Position numbers and translations under genes: made by a program. A stretch of DNA of 64,000 nt, taken from the NCBI GenBank assembly GCA_023460235.1, contig JAEWRE010000016.1:69857-133856 (forward strand), given 5' to 3'. Shown here piece after piece: positions 52,976-61,540 of this stretch (position 1 is its first letter; each line of letters begins with the position of its first letter). The notes beneath the pieces are model-generated. The model saw only the letters and a program-made list of their open reading frames with translations, had not been told where the DNA came from and made no database searches. Source of the DNA: Bacillota bacterium (GTDB lineage: Bacteria; Bacillota; Clostridia; TANB77; CAG-465).

Positions 52976-53863
52976 ATGAAAACCGCAATAATTATACTTA
53001 ATTATAACGATTATTATAATACTTCTTCATATGTTAATAATATAAAAGATTATAGTATTATTGATAATATAATAGTTGTTGATAATAACTCAAATGATGG
53101 AAAAAATAATGAACTAAAAAAATTAGAATCAAATAAAATAGATGTAGTATTTGCTAATAAAAATGGTGGCTATGCTTATGGAAATAATATAGGTTTGAAA
53201 TATCTTGAAGAAAAATATGGTAAAGAATATTTTGAATATGTAATAATTTCTAATCCAGATGTAAGTGTAACAGAAGAAGCAATAAAGAAATGCATAGCAA
53301 TATTAGAAGAAAATAATAATATTGCTATTGCTGCTCCAAGAATGTATTTTACTTATGGACCTGCAAGGAGAAGTGCTTGGAAAGAAAGAAAGTTTTTGAT
53401 TGATATTGCAAACTCAACTAGATTTACTGAATTAATTTTATATCCAATTTTTAAAAGTGGTGAATATACAAATAAAGATTTTTCTGAGAATATTTTAGGA
53501 GTCGACAGTATAGCTGGTTCATTTTTTATAGCAAGATTTAATTATTTTAAAGAAATTGATTTTTTTGATGAAAATACATTTTTATTTTTTGAAGAAGATA
53601 TAATATGTAAAAAATTGAGAGAAAAAGGATATAAAATTGTAAGTTTAAATGATTGTAATTTTATTCACTATGATAGTGTTACTATAGGTAAAATAATTAA
53701 CATGTTTAAAAAGCAAGATATACTTTTTGAAAGTAGAAAATATTATAATAAAAAATATAATAATATTTCTAAATTTGATTTACTGTTATTAGATATTTTA
53801 AAGATATTAAGAAAATTTGAGTTACTTTTTGAAGTACCATTAAGAAAATTATTCCAAAAATAA
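52976..53863 (+). CDS. Family 2 glycosyltransferase (rhamnosyltransferase-like)
   Basis: 295 residues. I-I-L-N-Y-N-D-Y near the start, V-V-D-N-N-S-N-D-G, the A-N-K-N-G-G-Y-A-Y-G-N-N-I-G-L signature and S-N-P-D-V metal site, then E-E-D-I-I-C-K-K-L, are those of the WbbL/rhamnosyltransferase group. It is the last gene before two terminators in a row and so probably ends the polysaccharide operon. Confidence 0.9.
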   Translation: MKTAIIILNYNDYYNTSSYVNNIKDYSIIDNIIVVDNNSNDGKNNELKKLESNKIDVVFANKNGGYAYGNNIGLKYLEEKYGKEYFEYVIISNPDVSVTEEAIKKCIAILEENNNIAIAAPRMYFTYGPARRSAWKERKFLIDIANSTRFTELILYPIFKSGEYTNKDFSENILGVDSIAGSFFIARFNYFKEIDFFDENTFLFFEEDIICKKLREKGYKIVSLNDCNFIHYDSVTIGKIINMFKKQDILFESRKYYNKKYNNISKFDLLLLDILKILRKFELLFEVPLRKLFQK

Positions 53864-53866
53864 ATT

Positions 53867-53897
53867 AAAATATATTATCATAATAATATATTTTTTT
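53867..53897 (+). terminator. First of two tandem terminators closing the polysaccharide locus
   Basis: AAAATATATTAT pairs with ATAATATATTTT (12 bp, CATA loop), T-run. Confidence 0.8.
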
Positions 53898-53931
53898 AGT
53901 AAATGTACTAATTGATACATTTACTTTTTTG
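53898..53931 (+). terminator. Second tandem terminator closing the polysaccharide locus
   Basis: AGTAAATGTA pairs with TACATTTACT (10 bp, 8-nt loop) followed by T5; it starts right after the first. Confidence 0.9.
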
Positions 53932-53951
53932 TTTTAAAATATTAGGCTTTA

Positions 53952-53980
53952 TTGATATATAACAAATTATATGATATAAT
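53952..53980 (+). promoter_or_regulatory. Promoter for the GT2 gene at 54033
   Basis: TTGATA, 17-nt spacer, perfect TATAAT. Confidence 0.75.
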
Positions 53981-54032
53981 TCAAAAAAGTAGTCAATAAG
54001 TATATTGAAAAGAGGGTTATGGAGGATATAGT

Positions 54033-54959
54033 ATGAATAAAATAGCTGTTTTAATACCATGTTATAATGAAGAATTGACAATTGAAAAAGTAGTGAAAGA
54101 TTTTAAATCAGAATTACCTGATGCAGATATTTTTGTTTATAATAACAATTCAAAGGATAAATCAGAAGAGATAGCAAGAGATGCTGGTGCAATAGTTGTA
54201 AATGAATATAAGCAAGGAAAAGGAAATGTTATAAGAAGTATGTTTAGAGATGTAGATGCTGATATATACATTATGGTAGATGCCGATGATACTTATCCTG
54301 CTAATGAAGTACATGAATTAATAAAGATAGTTGAAGAAGGTAAAGCTGATATGGTTATTGGTGATAGATTATCTAATGGGACCTATGAAAATGAAAATAA
54401 ACGTAATTTTCATAATCTAGGTAATATGATAGTTAAAAATTCAATTAATTTAATTTTTAATAGTAATTTAAAAGATATAATGACAGGATACAGAGTATTT
54501 AATAGAGATTTTGTAAAGAACTTTCCTGTAATAAGTAAAGGATTTGAAATTGAAACTGAAATGTCATTTCATGCATTAGATAGAAATTATAAAATAGTTG
54601 AAATACCAATAACATATAAGGATAGACCAGAAGGTAGTGAATCGAAACTTAATACATTTAGTGACGGATTTAGGGTATTATTAACTATATTTAATATGTG
54701 TAAAAATTATAAACCATTTGCATTCTTTTCTATAATTTCATTTGTTTTATTAATTATATCACTAATAATAGGTGTGCCTGTTTTTATTGAATTTTTTAAA
54801 ACTGGTCTTGTAACAAAATTTCCAAGTGGAATTCTTGCTACAGGAATAGCAATATGTGGAATATTATTTTTTATTTCTGGTGTAATATTAGATACACTTG
54901 TTAGACAACATAAAGAAACTTTGGAATTGTTTAGAACTGTTAATAATAAAAAAATATAA
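54033..54959 (+). CDS. Polyprenyl-phosphate-type family 2 glycosyltransferase
   Basis: 308 residues: GT-A domain with I-P-C-Y-N-E-E-L-T, Y-N-N-N-S-K-D-K, V-D-A-D-D-T-Y-P and I-G-D-R-L-S, then two membrane helices (about 232-258 and 268-295). This is the GtrB/DPM1 membrane type. It is monocistronic with its own promoter and terminator, separate from the large locus, so it may serve another surface glycan or a protein glycosylation route. Confidence 0.9.
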   Translation: MNKIAVLIPCYNEELTIEKVVKDFKSELPDADIFVYNNNSKDKSEEIARDAGAIVVNEYKQGKGNVIRSMFRDVDADIYIMVDADDTYPANEVHELIKIVEEGKADMVIGDRLSNGTYENENKRNFHNLGNMIVKNSINLIFNSNLKDIMTGYRVFNRDFVKNFPVISKGFEIETEMSFHALDRNYKIVEIPITYKDRPEGSESKLNTFSDGFRVLLTIFNMCKNYKPFAFFSIISFVLLIISLIIGVPVFIEFFKTGLVTKFPSGILATGIAICGILFFISGVILDTLVRQHKETLELFRTVNNKKI

Positions 54960-54979
54960 AATGAGAATTAAAGAAGAAT

Positions 54980-55034
54980 AATTAGTGATGAAAATTAAAT
55001 TTTAGATTTAAATATTATCACTAATTTATTTCTT
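54980..55034 (+). terminator. Probable terminator after the GT2 gene
   Basis: AATTAGTGAT pairs with ATCACTAATT (10 bp) across a 27-nt AT-rich loop, then TATTTCTT. Confidence 0.6.
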
Positions 55035-55046
55035 AGTATACAAATA

Positions 55047-55075
55047 TTGATTGTTTAATAATTTTGTTATATACT
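55047..55075 (+). promoter_or_regulatory. Promoter for galE
   Basis: TTGATT, 17-nt spacer, TATACT, about 54 bases before ATG 55129. Confidence 0.6.
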
Positions 55076-55128
55076 AATAATACAATTTTTATTATATAAA
55101 ATAATATCTAAATATAGGAGGTAATATT

Positions 55129-56130
55129 ATGTCTATACTGGTTACTGGTGGTGCTGGGTATATTGGTTCTCACACATGTGTTGAATTATTAAATAAAGGA
55201 AATGATATTGTAATTGTTGATGATTTATCAAATAGTAAAAAAATAGCTATTGATAACATTACTAAAATTACAAATAGAAAAATAAAATTTTATGAAGGGA
55301 GTATATTAAATAGCGATATACTTGAAAAAATATTTACTGAAAATGAAATTGAATCTGTAATTCATTTTGCCGGATTTAAGGCAGTTGGTGAATCAGTAAA
55401 AGAACCAATAAAATACTATATGAATAATATTTCTGGTACATTAGTACTTTTAAAGGTAATGAAAAAATATAATGTAAAAAAAATAATTTTTAGTTCATCA
55501 GCTACAATTTATGGAGATCCTGGTAAAGTTCCTTATACGGAGGATATGCCACTTGGAGTTACTACTAATCCTTATGGTACATCTAAATTAATGATAGAGA
55601 GAATACTACAAGATTTATATATTTCTGATAATACTTGGAAAATTTGTATACTTAGATATTTTAATCCAGTAGGGGCTCATGAAAGTGGCTTACTTGGAGA
55701 AGATCCACAAGGAATACCAAATAACCTAATGCCATATATTACTAAAGTGGCAAAAGGAAAGCTTCAAGTATTATCAATATTTGGAAATGATTATGATACT
55801 TATGATGGTACAGGAGTGAGAGATTATATACATGTAGTAGATTTAGCAGTAGGTCACATTAAAGCCTTAGATAAAATAAATAAATCAGAAGATGGAATAT
55901 ATATATATAATTTAGGAAATGGCAATGGAATAAGTGTTTTAGATCTTGTTAATACTTTTGAAAAAGTAAATAATATTAATATTCCATATAAAATAGTTCC
56001 AAGAAGAGCTGGAGATTTAGCAGAATGCTATGCTGATACAAAAAAAGCAAAGGAAGAACTTGATTTTAAGACAACTAAAACTATTGAAGATATGTGTAGA
56101 GATAGTTGGAATTTTGAAAAAAATAATTAA
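55129..56130 (+). CDS. galE: UDP-glucose 4-epimerase
   Basis: 333-residue extended SDR converting UDP-Glc and UDP-Gal. The NAD site G-G-A-G-Y-I-G-S-H (residues 7-15), H-F-A-G-F-K-A-V-G-E-S, S-S-S-A-T-I-Y-G, the Y-G-T-S-K catalytic pair and the R-Y-F-N-P-V-G-A-H-x-S-G segment are all typical. It stands alone, with SD AGGAGGT and a terminator downstream, and would supply UDP-Gal for surface glycans or galactose catabolism. Confidence 0.96.
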   Translation: MSILVTGGAGYIGSHTCVELLNKGNDIVIVDDLSNSKKIAIDNITKITNRKIKFYEGSILNSDILEKIFTENEIESVIHFAGFKAVGESVKEPIKYYMNNISGTLVLLKVMKKYNVKKIIFSSSATIYGDPGKVPYTEDMPLGVTTNPYGTSKLMIERILQDLYISDNTWKICILRYFNPVGAHESGLLGEDPQGIPNNLMPYITKVAKGKLQVLSIFGNDYDTYDGTGVRDYIHVVDLAVGHIKALDKINKSEDGIYIYNLGNGNGISVLDLVNTFEKVNNINIPYKIVPRRAGDLAECYADTKKAKEELDFKTTKTIEDMCRDSWNFEKNN

Positions 56131-56139
56131 TTCACAAAG

Positions 56140-56170
56140 AATATTGTTACATTTGTATCAATATTTTTTT
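56140..56170 (+). terminator. Intrinsic terminator after galE
   Basis: AATATTG pairs with CAATATT (7 bp, 12-nt loop) then TTTTT. Confidence 0.7.
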
Positions 56171-56327
56171 ATGAATTTTGAGAGGACATATCATATCTAT
56201 AAATAAGTGATGGTAATAGCTTGGAACTCTCTAATTAAAGCACAAAATATACAATAAATTTATATTTAATATATCAGATTCTTTTTTTATATAATATGTT
56301 AAATGTCTTTTAGTAAATGTTATCTTA

Positions 56328-56356
56328 TTGTTTTTTTTATAGTTATATGTTATAAT
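56328..56356 (+). promoter_or_regulatory. Promoter for the GT4-SDR pair
   Basis: TTGTTT, 17-nt spacer, perfect TATAAT, 22 bases before ATG 56379. Confidence 0.65.
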
Positions 56357-56378
56357 CAAAAAAAAGGAGTAATTTACA

Positions 56379-57449
56379 ATGTCAAAAACAATAAATATGT
56401 TATCCGAAGCTGATATAGCAAAAGGACAGGGCGTTTTATCTGCTTATGAAGAGCTAGTTAGCTTAGTAAGAAAGAATCTTAGTGATTCTTTTGATTTGAA
56501 AATAAATGAAGTAAAATTTGCAGATATTATGCATTATCATACAATTAGTTTTAAGTATTATTTAACTTTACCTTTTACAAAAATTAAATCTACAACTGTT
56601 GGATATGTACATTTCTTGCCAGAAACTTTAAAGAATAGTATTAAACTACCAAAGTTTGCAACCAAGGTGTTTTATAAATATGTAATTGATTTCTATAAAA
56701 GTATGGATTTTTTAGTTACTGTAAACCCATATTTTATTGACAAACTTGTAGAGTACGGAATAGATAAAGATAAAATTACATACATACCAAATTATGTTTC
56801 AAGTGATAGATTTTTTAAAATAGATAATTCTAAAAAAGAAGGTATAAAAAAAGAATTTGAAATAGATAAAAATAAATTTGTTGTTTTATGCGTTGGTCAA
56901 CTTCAAAAAAGAAAAGGTGTAAAAGATTTTATTGAAGTTGCAAAGAAAATGCCAGATGTTCAGTTTGTATGGGCCGGTGGTTTCTCGTTTAAACAAATTT
57001 CAGATGGTTATAACGAATTAAAGAAAGTTGTTGAAACTCCCCCAAAAAATGTTAAATTCCTTGGTATAATCCCAAGAGAAAAAATGAATGATCTATATAA
57101 TATATCAGATGTTATGTTTTTACCATCTTATGAAGAATTATTTCCAATGACTGTACTTGAATCAGCTAATTGTAATATACCAATACTTTTAAGAGATATT
57201 GAACTTTATAAAGGTATTTTAGATGGATATTACTTAAAAGGTGACAATAATAATGATTTTGAAAAAGAGATTAATATGTTGAAAAATGATCCAGAGTATT
57301 ATAATAAGGCATCATTACTTTCGAAAAAATGCAGTGAATATTATAGTGAAGAAAATGTAGCTAAAATGTGGAAAAATTATTATAATAGAATATATTCAAT
57401 ATCTAGTAAAAAGAATTGGCGAAAAGAAAAGAAATATGGGGGATATTAA
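56379..57449 (+). CDS. Family 4 glycosyltransferase, possibly glycolipid-forming
   Basis: 356 residues, GT-B fold. The N-terminal phrase K-G-Q-G-V-L-S-A-Y-E-E and the G-Y-V-H-F-L-P-E-T-L segment, then V-G-Q-L-Q-K-R-K-G-V and P-S-Y-E-E-L-F-P-M-T-V-L-E-S-A (E-x7-E site) place it in GT4. The first two phrases recall diacylglycerol glucosyltransferases that make glycolipid anchors, but I am not sure. Its stop codon overlaps the start of the SDR gene (TAATG). Confidence 0.83.
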   Translation: MSKTINMLSEADIAKGQGVLSAYEELVSLVRKNLSDSFDLKINEVKFADIMHYHTISFKYYLTLPFTKIKSTTVGYVHFLPETLKNSIKLPKFATKVFYKYVIDFYKSMDFLVTVNPYFIDKLVEYGIDKDKITYIPNYVSSDRFFKIDNSKKEGIKKEFEIDKNKFVVLCVGQLQKRKGVKDFIEVAKKMPDVQFVWAGGFSFKQISDGYNELKKVVETPPKNVKFLGIIPREKMNDLYNISDVMFLPSYEELFPMTVLESANCNIPILLRDIELYKGILDGYYLKGDNNNDFEKEINMLKNDPEYYNKASLLSKKCSEYYSEENVAKMWKNYYNRIYSISSKKNWRKEKKYGGY

Positions 57450-58186
57450 TGAATAAAACTGTATTAATTACTGGTGCTGCAAAAGGGATCGGACGTCAAA
57501 TAGCGGTTGAATTTGCTGAAGCAGGATATAATGTTTGTATAAATTTTAACAAATCTAAAAAAGAGGCAGAAGCACTTTTAAAAGAACTTAAAGATAAAGA
57601 ATTAAATGTAATAATATTTAAATGTGATATATCAAAAAAAGAAGAAGTATCTAAAATGATTGATGATATATTAATTAACTTTGGTAAAATTGATGTATTA
57701 GTTAATAATGCGGGTCAAGCACAGTACAAATTATTTACTGATGTTACTAGTGATGATATAGAAAATTTAGTAAATTCAAATATAATTGGAACTATTAATG
57801 TTACACAAGAAGTATTAAACAAAAGTATGATAAATAAAAAAGATGGAAAAATTATAAATATTTCATCAATTTGGGGACAAACCGGTGCATCGTGTGAAGT
57901 TATTTATTCAATGACAAAGTCTGCAATTATAGGTTTTACCAAAGCACTTGCAAAAGAAGTTGCTTTATCTAATATAACTGTAAATGCAGTTGCTCCAGGC
58001 GTGATAAAAACGGATATGATAAGTAATTTAAAATCTGAAGATCTATCATCACTTTGTGAAGAAATACCATTAAATAGAATTGGTAACCCTGAAGATGTAT
58101 CTGGAGTAGTGCTATTTCTTGCATCTGATAAAGCAAATTATATAACTGGACAAGTTATTTCACCTAATGGTGGTATGCTTATATAA
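57449..58186 (+). CDS. Short-chain dehydrogenase/reductase (FabG-like)
   Basis: 245 residues, classical SDR: T-G-A-A-K-G-I-G-R (residues 8-16), N-N-A-G-Q-A, I-S-S-I-W-G, catalytic Y-S-M-T-K and N-A-V-A-P-G. It resembles FabG in length and motifs, but as it sits with a glycosyltransferase rather than in a fab cluster, the substrate is open. I start it at ATG 57449, which has GGGGGAT upstream and overlaps the previous stop; an in-frame upstream start at 57416 lies inside the GT4 gene. Confidence 0.88.
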   Translation: MNKTVLITGAAKGIGRQIAVEFAEAGYNVCINFNKSKKEAEALLKELKDKELNVIIFKCDISKKEEVSKMIDDILINFGKIDVLVNNAGQAQYKLFTDVTSDDIENLVNSNIIGTINVTQEVLNKSMINKKDGKIINISSIWGQTGASCEVIYSMTKSAIIGFTKALAKEVALSNITVNAVAPGVIKTDMISNLKSEDLSSLCEEIPLNRIGNPEDVSGVVLFLASDKANYITGQVISPNGGMLI

Positions 58187-58190
58187 AAAG

Positions 58191-58225
58191 ATACTTCCTG
58201 CATATTATACAGGAAGTATTTTTCT
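58191..58225. terminator. Bidirectional terminator between convergent genes
   Basis: ATACTTCCTG pairs with CAGGAAGTAT (10 bp, 9-nt loop), A-run on the left and T-run on the right. Confidence 0.88.
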
Positions 58226-58240
58226 ATTTACTTTAATATT

Positions 58241-58506
58241 TTATAGATCAACGGTCATGCAATCGATAGGTGAAAAGAGTAAACTTTCATCTATTACAAA
58301 TAATAATTCAATTCCACAAGATTCTTCTTCAGTAGCCTTTCTAATGGAAGGCGATGAATTTGTCTTATGTAGTATAGCTCCATAAGAACTAATTATAAGA
58401 CACCGCTCATATGCTTTTGGATGTTTCGAAACATGTTTACTTAGATTGCCAATATAATCGAATTCCTGAACTGAAATAAAATCATCTTTTTTTCAATTAA
58501 AAACAT
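58241..58506 (-). pseudogene. Small gene interrupted by a frameshift in an A7 tract
   Basis: On the minus strand ATG 58506 has a strong SD (GGAGGT, 7-nt spacer), then reads M-F-L-I-E-K-K-M-I-L-F and stops after 21 codons. The -1/+1 frame after the run of seven As continues without a stop for about 80 codons to 58241 (D-F-I-S-V-Q-E-F-D-Y-I-G-N-L onward, ending C-M-T-V-D-L). One extra A would restore an 88-residue protein. I recognise no family. It could be a sequencing error, a true null allele, phase variation or programmed slippage on A7-G. The plus-strand frame here (58167-58385) is only its shadow. Confidence 0.65.
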
Positions 58507-58657
58507 AATTTTTACCTCCAATATTTTTGTGGGTTTTAAAGTAACTTGTATACATTATAACATTATTTACATAAAAAGATAAGAAATCGATTATTTTTAT
58601 AGGATTAATAAAAAAATAATTTATAATTTTAGTATTTAAAATGTTTTTATATAAAAA

Positions 58658-58693
58658 TTTCCATTAAAGTATTATATATTACTTTAATGGAAA
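58658..58693 (-). terminator. Intrinsic terminator of the minus-strand gene at 58712
   Basis: TTTCCATTAAAGTA and its exact complement (14 bp) around 8 bases; read on the minus strand it is followed by TTTTTAT. Confidence 0.88.
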
Positions 58694-58711
58694 ACTAAAC
58701 TTAATGATTTA

Positions 58712-58954
58712 CTATTTTTTATCATTTCTTGTTACATTTTCATATTCTCTTAGTTTCATCTTATAGTCTAACATTTGAGTTAAATATCTATAATATACAT
58801 ATTGTTGATCATAATACATAGCAGGACTAACAGCACCTTGAACTATGTCAAGTGGTGGCTGAACTTCATTTTGCTGTGGTATACCTCCTTGCATATATGC
58901 CAAATTTTGCATATTAAAATTATACGGATCGAAATATTGTTGATTTTTATCCAT
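58712..58954 (-). CDS. Small Gln/Tyr-rich hypothetical protein
   Basis: 80 residues, no membrane segment. The first half is rich in Gln, Asn, Pro and Met (Y-M-Q-G-G-I-P-Q-Q-N); the second half is a Tyr-rich helix (Y-Y-D-Q-Q-Y-V-Y-Y-R-Y-L-T-Q-M-L) ending in charged residues. The composition is like small spore-coat or exosporium proteins and the next minus-strand gene upstream is a ylbJ-like sporulation gene, but the function is inference. It has a clear SD (AAGGGGGT) and a perfect terminator. Confidence 0.75.
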   Translation of the reverse strand: MDKNQQYFDPYNFNMQNLAYMQGGIPQQNEVQPPLDIVQGAVSPAMYYDQQYVYYRYLTQMLDYKMKLREYENVTRNDKK

Positions 58955-59082
58955 TCATAATACCCCCTTCAATAGAATTATATTATATTTCTAATAGATT
59001 ATTAAAAATATATAATTTTTTTAATAAAATAATATAAATTTGTATAATATTTTATTTTATACAAATATTATTTAATGTAAAC

Positions 59083-59142
59083 ATATCAAAAGTTTACCCC
59101 CCTTCTTTGATATAGTAGTCTATTTTCCATTTAGACTACTAT
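59083..59142. repeat. Two adjacent inverted repeats at the 3' end of the ylbJ-like gene
   Basis: ATATCAAA/TTTGATAT (59083-59113) and ATAGTAGTCTA/TAGACTACTAT (59112-59142). The second includes the last codons of the ylbJ-like gene. Neither has a T-run on the minus strand, so they may act as 3'-end stabilising stems rather than classical terminators. Confidence 0.5.
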
Positions 59143-60355
59143 TCTTTTTATTTAATATAATTTTAGAATTATAATCTTTATTATTTTCTTTTTTTACTAA
59201 AATATTTATGATTGCAAAGATGCATAAAATTGCGACAATTAACAGCGTTGAATCAATATATGCAGTTTTTAGATTTTCGAAAAATTTATCATATTTCATA
59301 TTTATAGATGCATTATTAAATACAGAAGTTGTAGCCTCTAAATTAAAGTCAAAATTAAATATTAATAAAAATGTTATTATCCCTGATATTAAACCATGGA
59401 AGATTTTTGGTATTAATATGTTTTTAAATTTAAATTTATGCATATACACTGTGGAATATATTTGCGACAATATACAAAGACCACTAAATCCAAGTAGAAA
59501 TGAAGCAATTATAACTTTTGATTCTATTTCAATATTTAAAGTTGCGATATTTTTAGTCCCAAGAGTAACTTCAAATATTCCTGAGATAAATGAAGTAACA
59601 GTTGGCGATACATTAATTTGATTAAGTAATATTTTGCATATATTAAATAATAAATTAAAAATAATTATAAAACCAAGTATTGTTCCAAGAGTAACAAATG
59701 TATTTAAAATACTCTTTCGAATTAAATCAAAAAAAGATATATTAGAATATTTCTTTTCAAAAGAGTTAGCGGTTTTAAGTGTTTTTTTATCAAAACTATT
59801 TAAATTTTCACTTTTTTTGTGTATAATACTAGTGGATTCAATAATGTTTAATGATATACCGATAATAATTGAAGCTGTGTAATGAGAAATTAACAATATT
59901 ATTCCTATTGTTATACTTTGGAACATTGCTATTCCTATTGTAGAAATAATGAATATTGGATTATTATTGTTAACAAAAGCAAGCAGTTTTGTAGCTTCTT
60001 TTTTTGTTATAAAATTATTAGCATACAGGCTAGAAACAGTTTTAGCACCCATTGGAAATCCACACAAAAAACCAATTATTATAGCAATTGTTGAATTTTT
60101 GCTAGTTCCAAATATCTTTTCAATTATTCTTCCTATACATTTTGATAGAATATTAATTATATCTGTATTAAGTATAAATTCGGTGAAAAAGATAAATGGA
60201 AAAAGTGATGGTGCTACACTGTATAAAAAAGTCATAATACACAGTGAAGTGGATTCAAAATTTTGCTTTGATAGCATTAATAATATAGTAATTGCAAATA
60301 AAAATAAAAATAATTTTAATAGTTGTTTTAATCTATATACTCTAAAGTAATTCAT
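59120..60355 (-). CDS. ylbJ: YlbJ-like sporulation integral membrane protein
   Basis: 411 residues with about ten membrane segments of the nucleoside-recognition (Gate) type. The conserved phrases of YlbJ are visible: S-V-A-P-S-L-F-P-F near residue 48, G-F-L-C-G-F-P-M-G-A-K near 95-105 and F-V-N-N-N-N-P-I-F-I near 128-137. In Bacillus, ylbJ is sporulation-induced and needed for heat-resistant spores. The first 15 residues are basic. Divergent from the methyltransferase gene at 60395 with only 39 bp between. Confidence 0.8.
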   Translation of the reverse strand: MNYFRVYRLKQLLKLFLFLFAITILLMLSKQNFESTSLCIMTFLYSVAPSLFPFIFFTEFILNTDIINILSKCIGRIIEKIFGTSKNSTIAIIIGFLCGFPMGAKTVSSLYANNFITKKEATKLLAFVNNNNPIFIISTIGIAMFQSITIGIILLISHYTASIIIGISLNIIESTSIIHKKSENLNSFDKKTLKTANSFEKKYSNISFFDLIRKSILNTFVTLGTILGFIIIFNLLFNICKILLNQINVSPTVTSFISGIFEVTLGTKNIATLNIEIESKVIIASFLLGFSGLCILSQIYSTVYMHKFKFKNILIPKIFHGLISGIITFLLIFNFDFNLEATTSVFNNASINMKYDKFFENLKTAYIDSTLLIVAILCIFAIINILVKKENNKDYNSKIILNKKNSSLNGK

Positions 60356-60394
60356 TTTAACACCTATTTAAATATATGTAAAAGGAGTTTAATT

Positions 60395-61273
60395 ATGCGA
60401 TATAGTAATGATTTTATAGATTATGAGCTTTTAGATATGGCAAATGGTGAAAAGCTTGAAAAGTGGGGAGAATATACCCTAATAAGACCTGATCCACAAA
60501 TTATATGGACAGAAAAGAGCAAACCTGAGCTTTGGAAAAAAGCTAATGCTAGATATCTAAGAAGTAGCACTGGTGGGGGTCATTGGGAACAAATTAGTAG
60601 AGTAAAGGACTCATGGAAAGTAAAATATAAAAGTTTAGTATTTAATATAAAACCAATGGGCTTTAAGCATACTGGATTATTTCCAGAACAAGCTGTTAAT
60701 TGGGACTATATGATAAATAAAATATCGAATGAAAAGGAAAAATCAAAAAGGGATATTAGTGTTCTAAATCTATTTGCATATACTGGTGGTGCAACTGTTG
60801 CATGTGCATATGCTGGGGCCTCAGTTTGCCATGTTGATTCTTCACAAGGAATGACTAATTGGGCAAAAGATAATTTAAGAGATAGTGGATTAAAAGATAA
60901 GCCTGTAAGATTTTTAGTTGACGATGTAGTGAAATTTGTAAATAGAGAAATAAGAAGAGGAAATAAATATGACTGCATTATAATGGATCCTCCATCTTAT
61001 GGAAGAGGAAAAAATGGTGAGGTTTGGAGTATAGAAGAAGATCTATATAATTTATTATCACTATGTTCAAAAATACTATCGGATAAACCTTTATTTTTTA
61101 TAGTTAATACATATACTGGGGGATTATCTGGTACTATAATAAAGAATTCATTAGAAAGAGTTTTAAATAAAAACAAGATAAAGAATATAGACTTTGATGA
61201 AATTGGAATAAAGCAAAAAGATTGTAACACATTTTTACCATGTGGTATTACAACAATATGTGAATTTAAATAG
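60395..61273 (+). CDS. Class I SAM-dependent methyltransferase (RlmI-like)
   Basis: 292 residues. The SAM core has V-L-N-L-F-A-Y-T-G-G-A (motif I, about residues 122-132), V-D-S-S-Q-G-M acidic loop and the D-P-P-S-Y-G-R-G motif IV seen in RlmI/RlmK-type 23S rRNA cytosine or guanine methyltransferases. The N-terminal RNA-binding EEHEE-like region is present but the PUA domain of E. coli RlmI is missing. The target base is therefore uncertain. AAAGGAG precedes the start. Confidence 0.88.
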   Translation: MRYSNDFIDYELLDMANGEKLEKWGEYTLIRPDPQIIWTEKSKPELWKKANARYLRSSTGGGHWEQISRVKDSWKVKYKSLVFNIKPMGFKHTGLFPEQAVNWDYMINKISNEKEKSKRDISVLNLFAYTGGATVACAYAGASVCHVDSSQGMTNWAKDNLRDSGLKDKPVRFLVDDVVKFVNREIRRGNKYDCIIMDPPSYGRGKNGEVWSIEEDLYNLLSLCSKILSDKPLFFIVNTYTGGLSGTIIKNSLERVLNKNKIKNIDFDEIGIKQKDCNTFLPCGITTICEFK

Positions 61274-61296
61274 AGTAGAATTATACTCTATTTTTT
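61271..61296 (+). terminator. Intrinsic terminator after the methyltransferase gene
   Basis: TAGAGTA pairs with TACTCTA (7 bp, 6-nt loop), T6; its left arm includes the TAG stop codon. Confidence 0.85.
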
Positions 61297-61360
61297 GTAT
61301 TGAATATAATTACAAGTAAATTACACTAGTATGTTTTTTGTATTACAAATATGATAAATG

Positions 61361-61389
61361 TTGACAAAAAAAGATAAAAAATGTATTAT
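61361..61389 (+). promoter_or_regulatory. Promoter of the right-end surface protein operon
   Basis: Perfect TTGACA, 17-nt spacer, TATTAT. It leaves a leader of about 145 bases before ATG 61541, in which I see no clear structure. Confidence 0.75.
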
Positions 61390-61540
61390 TAAATAAAGAG
61401 TTATATAATAATTAATGCATAAAGTAAATTATGTGTTTTGTTTATATAATTTAAATTATAACTTAATATAAATATTTTAAATTGTATATTTATAATTAGG
61501 TTTTTATTTTTTTATATAAAAATAGGGGGAGAAATATATT

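Noticed and set aside
58167..58385. Plus-strand frame of 72 codons
   Set aside because: It has no SD, starts inside the SDR gene and runs antisense through the frameshifted minus-strand gene and a terminator.
59208..60350. Three plus-strand frames opposite the ylbJ-like gene
   Set aside because: They are antisense shadows; the minus-strand membrane protein has conserved motifs throughout.
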